From NCBI GenBank assembly GCA_028869725.1, contig JAGWRJ010000323.1, positions 1 to 17,068 of the forward strand: a DNA stretch of 17,068 bases, in the 5' to 3' direction. The notes beneath the pieces were generated by a model, which saw only the letters and a list, made by a program, of their open reading frames with translations, searched no databases and was not told the origin of the DNA. The position numbers were made by a program, and so were the translations under genes. Positions 13,791 through 17,068 of the stretch are shown here, piece after piece. The stretch is from Alphaproteobacteria bacterium. Its GTDB lineage: Bacteria > Pseudomonadota > Alphaproteobacteria > Micropepsales > Micropepsaceae. Numbering within the stretch: position 1 is the stretch's first letter; every line of letters starts with the position of its first letter.

Positions 13791-14779
13791 AGCAGTTCGG
13801 CGGCCATGGCGAGTGCACGCAAGGACTTTTCGGGGCGCGCGCCATAGTGGGTGATGACTTCCGAAGCTGCCAGCGTGCCCAGGCGACCACAATCCGGCAA
13901 TGGCCGACCGCGGGCATAGCCAAAGAGAAATCCAGCTGCGAACTGGTCGCCTGCGCCTGTGGTGTCGAGGACCCGAGGGACCTTGTGGGCATCGAGGACA
14001 TGGACCTCCTGACCTGCGGCGACGACGCAGCCCCTTTCGGAGCGGGTCAGGGCGGCAATGCCGGGAAAGGATCGCAGGGACTGAAAAACGCCATCGAAAT
14101 CTTCAGTCTCGAACAGCGCCATGGCCTCAGCTTCGTTGGCGAACAGGATGTCGATCTGGTCCTTCAGCAGAGCAATGAACTCACTGCGCCAGCGCTCCAC
14201 GCAGAATGGATCGGAGAGTGTGAAGGCGACTTTGCGACCGTTGCCTTTGGCGATGCGCATCGCCTTCTCGATCGCAGCTTTGGCCGCGGGCTCGTCCCAC
14301 AGATAGCCTTCAACATACAGCACCGTCGACGCGGCGATTGCGGCCTCGTCGATATCTTCTTCGCGCAGTTCACGGCAGGCGCCGAGATAGGTATTCATGC
14401 TGCGCTGACCGTCCGGGGTCACCGCGATCAAGCAGCACGCGGTTTGCGGGCCGGCGCTTGCCCGACGTGTCGGAAAATCGATGCCCATAGCTTCAAGGCC
14501 TCGCGCAAAGGACTGACCGAGCCGGTCATCACGTACCTTGCCCATGAAGACCCCGCGACCACCGAATGACGCCAGTCCCGCCATCGTGTTGGCAGCAGAG
14601 CCGCCAGCCAGTTCCCGCCCCCCGGGAAGAACCTGAAGCAGCTGCTGTGCACGATAATGATCAATCAGGCTCATCACGCCCTTGGCAATGTTGTGCTCGA
14701 GCAGAAACTGATCATCCGTGGACGCAATCACGTCGACAATGGCATTGCCCAATCCGGCCACGTCGTAATTCTGCGTCAT
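13787..14779 (-). CDS. PfkB-family carbohydrate/adenosine kinase
   Basis: A 330-residue ribokinase-fold kinase. N-terminal GLGNAIVDVIAS (9-20) is followed by the first signature, AGGSAANTMAGLASFG (58-73). The second signature, DTTGAGDQFAAGFLFG (272-287), carries the catalytic base Asp278; NEAEA (215-219) is the usual NxxE phosphate/Mg site. The overall sequence resembles adenosine-kinase-type proteins of alphaproteobacteria, so adenosine is a reasonable but unproven substrate. The ATG at 14779 has AAGGAG eight bases upstream on the minus strand, which decides it over the ATG at 14812. The stop overlaps yjbQ tail-to-tail by four bases (CTAA read both ways). Confidence 0.92.
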   Translation of the reverse strand: MTQNYDVAGLGNAIVDVIASTDDQFLLEHNIAKGVMSLIDHYRAQQLLQVLPGGRELAGGSAANTMAGLASFGGRGVFMGKVRDDRLGQSFARGLEAMGIDFPTRRASAGPQTACCLIAVTPDGQRSMNTYLGACRELREEDIDEAAIAASTVLYVEGYLWDEPAAKAAIEKAMRIAKGNGRKVAFTLSDPFCVERWRSEFIALLKDQIDILFANEAEAMALFETEDFDGVFQSLRSFPGIAALTRSERGCVVAAGQEVHVLDAHKVPRVLDTTGAGDQFAAGFLFGYARGRPLPDCGRLGTLAASEVITHYGARPEKSLRALAMAAELL

Positions 14780-15090
14780 TTCACTTCTCCTTAAATCCGC
14801 CATGCGGCACAAACGCCTCCCGATTAAGGGAGTGGGCCCGGTTTCGCAAGCGTCAGGCCCTTTTTAGCGACCACGCGCCGACTGCGGGCAGAAGCAAGAC
14901 ACTGGCAAGGGAGCGCTGCACGACGAGGGGCTTGATACCCTATGGCCCATTACAGAAGCGGGCTTTCCCAGATGCGAGCCAGAAAATGTGAGCACACTGG
15001 GTCTGATCGAAGGGGTGCACGCAAGAACGTCCTTGTGCCGGGCTCTTCCTGTGCAGGCGCAGCTGCACCGTTTGCTCTGCTTGCCTTCAG
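14780..15090. other. gene-free gap between the sugar kinase and nth
   Basis: About 311 bp without a convincing gene. It must hold the kinase promoter on the minus strand and the 3' end of the nth transcript. Visible structures are CTCCC-GATTAA-GGGAG (14817-14832), a plus-strand GGGCC...GGCCC followed by TTTTT (14834-14865), and GTGCAG-GCGCAG-CTGCAC (15051-15068), a 6-bp stem just past the nth stop without a T-tract. Short plus-strand frames here lack family features. I see no tRNA-like fold. Confidence 0.4.
15051..15068 (-). terminator. hairpin after nth, without T-tract
   Basis: GTGCAG (15051-15056) and CTGCAC (15063-15068) form a perfect 6-bp stem with a 6-base loop, 22 bases past the nth stop. 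No T-run follows on the minus strand, so it would be a weak intrinsic terminator or a 3'-end stabiliser. Confidence 0.3.
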
Positions 15091-15921
15091 TCAACGAGGC
15101 TTTCGCGGGGCGCGTACGGATGCGGCGCGGGGCTTCGAAACCGATGCTGCCGAAGTCGCCTGCACGGTGCGCTTCACTGACACCGTCCTCTTCGCGGACG
15201 GTTGAATTTTGCCCGCAGTTTTCTCCGCCCTGCCCTGGCGCGGCTGTGTCCTGTGCTTGGTCGTGGTGTCAGTGGGCTCTTCCGTTTTGCCTTCGAAACG
15301 GCAGAACGCGCGTACGATGCACACTGTACAGCGGGGCTTGCGCGCGACGCAGACATAGCGGCCATGCAGGATGAGCCAATGATGTGCATTCTGGCGGTAA
15401 GCCGCAGGCACGATCTTTTCGAGACCCAGTTCGACGGCAAGCGGTGTCTTTCCCGGAGCAAGCCCGGTGCGGTTGGCAACGCGAAAGATATGCGTGTCGA
15501 CGGCAATTGTCGGTTCGGCAAAGGCAACGTTGAGCACGACATTTGCTGTTTTACGTCCTACACCTGGAAGTGCTTCAAGTGCAGCCCGGTCAGAAGGTAC
15601 CCTACCTTGGTGCCGGCTTATAAGGACGCGACTGAGCGCGACCACGTTCTTGGCCTTGGTGCGGTAAAGGCCGATCGTGCGGATATAGCCTGCGACACCC
15701 TCTTCACCGAGCGCAGCCATTTTGTCGGGTGTGTCGGCGACGGCGAACAAGGGTCCGGTGGCCTTGTTCACCCCCTTGTCCGTGGCCTGGGCAGAGAGCA
15801 CGACGGCTACGAGCAGAGTGAATGCGTTCAGGTAGCGGAGTTCGGTTTTGGGTTCCGGCTCACGGGCGCTCAAAAGCGCAAAAAATTGCTCCGCCTCTTT
15901 GCGTGAAAATGGCTTCTGCAT
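15091..15921 (-). CDS. nth: endonuclease III with a long basic C-terminal tail
   Basis: Nth is a DNA glycosylase/AP-lyase that removes oxidised pyrimidines. Numbered from the ATG at 15921, the helix-hairpin-helix is ALPGVGRKTANVVLN (118-132) with catalytic Lys124, and VDTHIFRVANRTG (141-153) holds Asp142. The [4Fe-4S] ligands are Cys191, Cys198, Cys201 and Cys207, the classic C-x6-C-x2-C-x5-C. The enzyme core ends near residue 210, but the frame continues about 66 residues to 276. That tail has 17 Lys/Arg against 4 acidic residues and a repeated KRTV; E. coli Nth has only 211 residues. A GTG at 15924 directly precedes the ATG and is an alternative start; neither has a clear ribosome site. It is divergent from the lipoprotein gene. 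Confidence 0.96.
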   Translation of the reverse strand: MQKPFSRKEAEQFFALLSAREPEPKTELRYLNAFTLLVAVVLSAQATDKGVNKATGPLFAVADTPDKMAALGEEGVAGYIRTIGLYRTKAKNVVALSRVLISRHQGRVPSDRAALEALPGVGRKTANVVLNVAFAEPTIAVDTHIFRVANRTGLAPGKTPLAVELGLEKIVPAAYRQNAHHWLILHGRYVCVARKPRCTVCIVRAFCRFEGKTEEPTDTTTKHRTQPRQGRAEKTAGKIQPSAKRTVSVKRTVQATSAASVSKPRAASVRAPRKPR

Positions 15922-16027
15922 CACATGTCACACTTATGTCCCACGCAGTATTCTATAGCGCAGATCTGTGTGGAACGCGCCTGCGTCTTCACCGTTTTGG
16001 ACAATAGAGGGAATGTGGAGGACGAGC

Positions 16028-16312
16028 ATGATGCGGAGCCTTGGCATTGCAGCCGTGATGGCCGGCGCGCTGGCGCTGGTTGGGTGCGGGACAACCACTT
16101 CGGACCGTGCGCTGTCGGGGGCGGGTATCGGGGCCGCGGGCGGAGCGATTATCGGCGCCATGACAGGAACCGCGGCAAGTGGCGCTTTGATCGGCGCAGC
16201 AGCCGGAGCACTGACCGGTGCAGTTACCAATCCTTGTCAGCTTGATCTTGGCAGTCCCTTCTGGAAGCACCACGGCGGACGGCGCGGATATGAGCGGCGC
16301 TGTCACCACTAG
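16028..16312 (+). CDS. small glycine-zipper lipoprotein
   Basis: A 94-residue protein. MMRSLGIAAVMAGALALVGC gives a signal peptide and lipobox (L-V-G-C), so Cys20 should be lipidated after cleavage. Residues 31-65 are a glycine zipper (GAGIGAAGGAIIGAMTG then SGALIGAAAGALTGA), as in small outer-membrane lipoproteins of the 17-kDa-antigen or glycine-zipper type. The C-terminal 25 residues are polar and His/Arg-rich with Cys70 and Cys92, which could form a disulphide. GGAGGA (16017-16022) five bases upstream supports the ATG at 16028; a frame from 15968 adds unlikely residues. Function is unknown, perhaps envelope stability. It is divergent from nth, and a strong hairpin follows. Confidence 0.85.
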   Translation: MMRSLGIAAVMAGALALVGCGTTTSDRALSGAGIGAAGGAIIGAMTGTAASGALIGAAAGALTGAVTNPCQLDLGSPFWKHHGGRRGYERRCHH

Positions 16313-16339
16313 GTCCGTTCGTGTCCTCGCGACGGACCT
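16311..16339 (+). terminator. hairpin directly after the lipoprotein gene
   Basis: AGGTCCGT (16311-16318) and ACGGACCT (16332-16339) form a perfect 8-bp stem with a 13-base loop, starting within the stop codon. The following CTTGCG is not a T-tract. It probably ends or protects the small lipoprotein mRNA and may reduce read-through into the DUF2244 gene. Confidence 0.5.
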
Positions 16340-16375
16340 CTTGCGCCCGTATCGCAGCCCCGTCAATTTAGGGCC

Positions 16376-16861
16376 ATGAGCGAGCCTCACCCTGAACCGG
16401 TATTCTTTGATGCGATGCTGCGCCCGGCGCCACCGCTCAGCGCTCAGGCTATGGTGCTGGTGCTGAGCGCCGTCGCGTTCGCCAATTTTGTCTTTGGTGT
16501 CGTCTTCGTTCTCAAGGGCGCCTGGCCGGTCATGCCGTTCATGGGTCTTGATGTTCTGCTTCTGGCGTGGGCCTTGCGTGCATGCCGGCGGGCGGCGCAG
16601 ACTTATGAACATGTCGTGCTCACCCTGAGCCGTCTGCACATTGCCCGCCATCCCCATCGTGGCGCGCCGAGCGAGATCTCGCTCAATCCCTACTGGCTCA
16701 ATGTGCGGATCGAGGAAGAAGCAGAGCAGCCACGTCACCTGCTGGTGTCCAGCCACGGCCGTTCCTTCGAACTCGGCTGGTTTCTGGCGCCCGAAGAAAG
16801 ACTGCGTCTGGCCGAGTCGCTGCGCCACGCGCTGAACGCAGCCAAGACCTATCGCGACTGA
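16376..16861 (+). CDS. DUF2244 integral membrane protein
   Basis: The 161-residue product has two adjacent membrane helices: about residues 24-47 (MVLVLSAVAFANFVFGVVFVLKG begins here) and 50-67 (VMPFMGLDVLLLAWALR). A soluble C-terminal domain follows, with the DUF2244 features GAWPVMPFMGLDV (48-60), NPYWLNVRIEE and LGWFLAPEERLRLAESLRHAL. Function is unknown; the family is common in alphaproteobacteria and often lies near nth and dapB. The ATG at 16376 gives the family N-terminus, though AGGG is only two bases upstream, an unusually short spacing. The 3' end overlaps convergent dapB by 13 bases. Confidence 0.88.
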   Translation: MSEPHPEPVFFDAMLRPAPPLSAQAMVLVLSAVAFANFVFGVVFVLKGAWPVMPFMGLDVLLLAWALRACRRAAQTYEHVVLTLSRLHIARHPHRGAPSEISLNPYWLNVRIEEEAEQPRHLLVSSHGRSFELGWFLAPEERLRLAESLRHALNAAKTYRD

Positions 16862-17068
16862 TCGAGGCCGAGTACGTCGCCCATGCCATAAAGCCCGGGC
16901 TTGCGACCCTGTCCCCAACGGGCAGCGGCAAGAGCTCCATGGGCAAAGATGGCCCGGTCTTCGGCGATATGGCTCAGTTCGATGCGTTCCGAGGGTCCGG
17001 CAAGGATGACGCGGTGCTCGCCGACAACAGTACCGCCGCGCACGGCAGCAAAGCCGATCGCTCCGGCC
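16849..17068 (-). CDS. dapB: 4-hydroxy-tetrahydrodipicolinate reductase, C-terminal part
   Basis: DapB makes tetrahydrodipicolinate with NAD(P)H on the way to lysine and diaminopimelate. The visible 72 residues enter at the window edge with IGFAAVRGGTVVGEHRVILA and continue IELSHIAEDRAIFAHGALAAARW and GRKPGLYGMGDVLGL. This is the characteristic DapB C-terminus, where RGGTVVGEH and the substrate-domain ELSHxAEDR...FAxGAL pattern are diagnostic. The 5' two-thirds lie beyond position 17068, and an internal GTG at 17041-17043 is not the true start. It overlaps the DUF2244 3' end by 13 bases, tail-to-tail. Confidence 0.95.
   Translation of the reverse strand, partial: AGAIGFAAVRGGTVVGEHRVILAGPSERIELSHIAEDRAIFAHGALAAARWGQGRKPGLYGMGDVLGLDQSR

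Noticed and set aside
13847..14569. Long open frame (240 codons) on the plus strand opposite the sugar kinase
   Set aside because: It lies antisense to a clear PfkB gene, shows no family motifs, and is the kind of frame GC-rich codon bias produces.
14834..14865. GGGCC...GGCCC followed by TTTTT as a plus-strand terminator or small RNA end
   Set aside because: The 5-bp stem has a 17-base loop and no plausible plus-strand transcript was identified upstream.
15202..15906. 234-codon plus-strand frame opposite nth
   Set aside because: It is the antisense shadow of endonuclease III.

Overview
The window is GC-rich, densely packed chromosomal DNA of an alphaproteobacterium. The best evidence is gene order. 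A leftward block hemE-hemH-hemJ-rho meets a rightward block ppsR-maf-aroE-coaE-dnaQ across a 304-bp gap. This is the arrangement known around the chromosomal replication origin of Caulobacter crescentus and its relatives. The Tim44-like (TimA) gene, the mltA-smr pair and the nth / DUF2244 / dapB neighbourhood also fit this class. I cannot name a genus. No insertion sequence, phage gene, CRISPR array, tRNA or rRNA was recognised.

Layout, left to right: 1-545, 5' part of an MFS permease (-), divergent from a quinone-oxidoreductase-type reductase (718-1689, +) with an inverted repeat between them; 1704-2303, an HD-domain protein (-) carrying a six-ligand set like that of mixed-valent di-iron oxygenases; 2378-3661, rho (-); 3886-6403, hemE-hemH-hemJ (-), three late haem-synthesis genes joined by ATGA overlaps; 6404-6707, candidate oriC; 6708-10264, ppsR-maf-aroE-coaE-dnaQ (+), again joined by ATGA overlaps; 10267-10752, secB (-); 10959-13790, timA-mltA-smr-yjbQ (+), also overlapping; 13787-14779, a PfkB/adenosine-kinase-type sugar kinase (-); 15091-15921, nth (-); 16028-16312, a small glycine-zipper lipoprotein (+); 16376-16861, a DUF2244 membrane protein (+); 16849-17068, the 3' end of dapB (-).

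Most genes are housekeeping: haem synthesis, transcription termination, shikimate and CoA synthesis, replication proofreading, protein export, murein turnover, base-excision repair and lysine/diaminopimelate synthesis. Genes within each block are tightly overlapped, so they are probably co-transcribed and translationally coupled. All four convergent gene pairs meet within 14 bp or overlap, with no obvious intrinsic terminator between them.

The points most worth a second look are the candidate origin with its GANTC cluster and embedded hemE promoter, the HD-domain protein next to rho, the long basic tail on endonuclease III, and the replacement of the usual post-rho genes (mnmE, mnmG, rsmG, parAB in many relatives) by HD / reductase / MFS genes. 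I found no convincing new multi-gene system such as a defence island or biosynthetic cluster.
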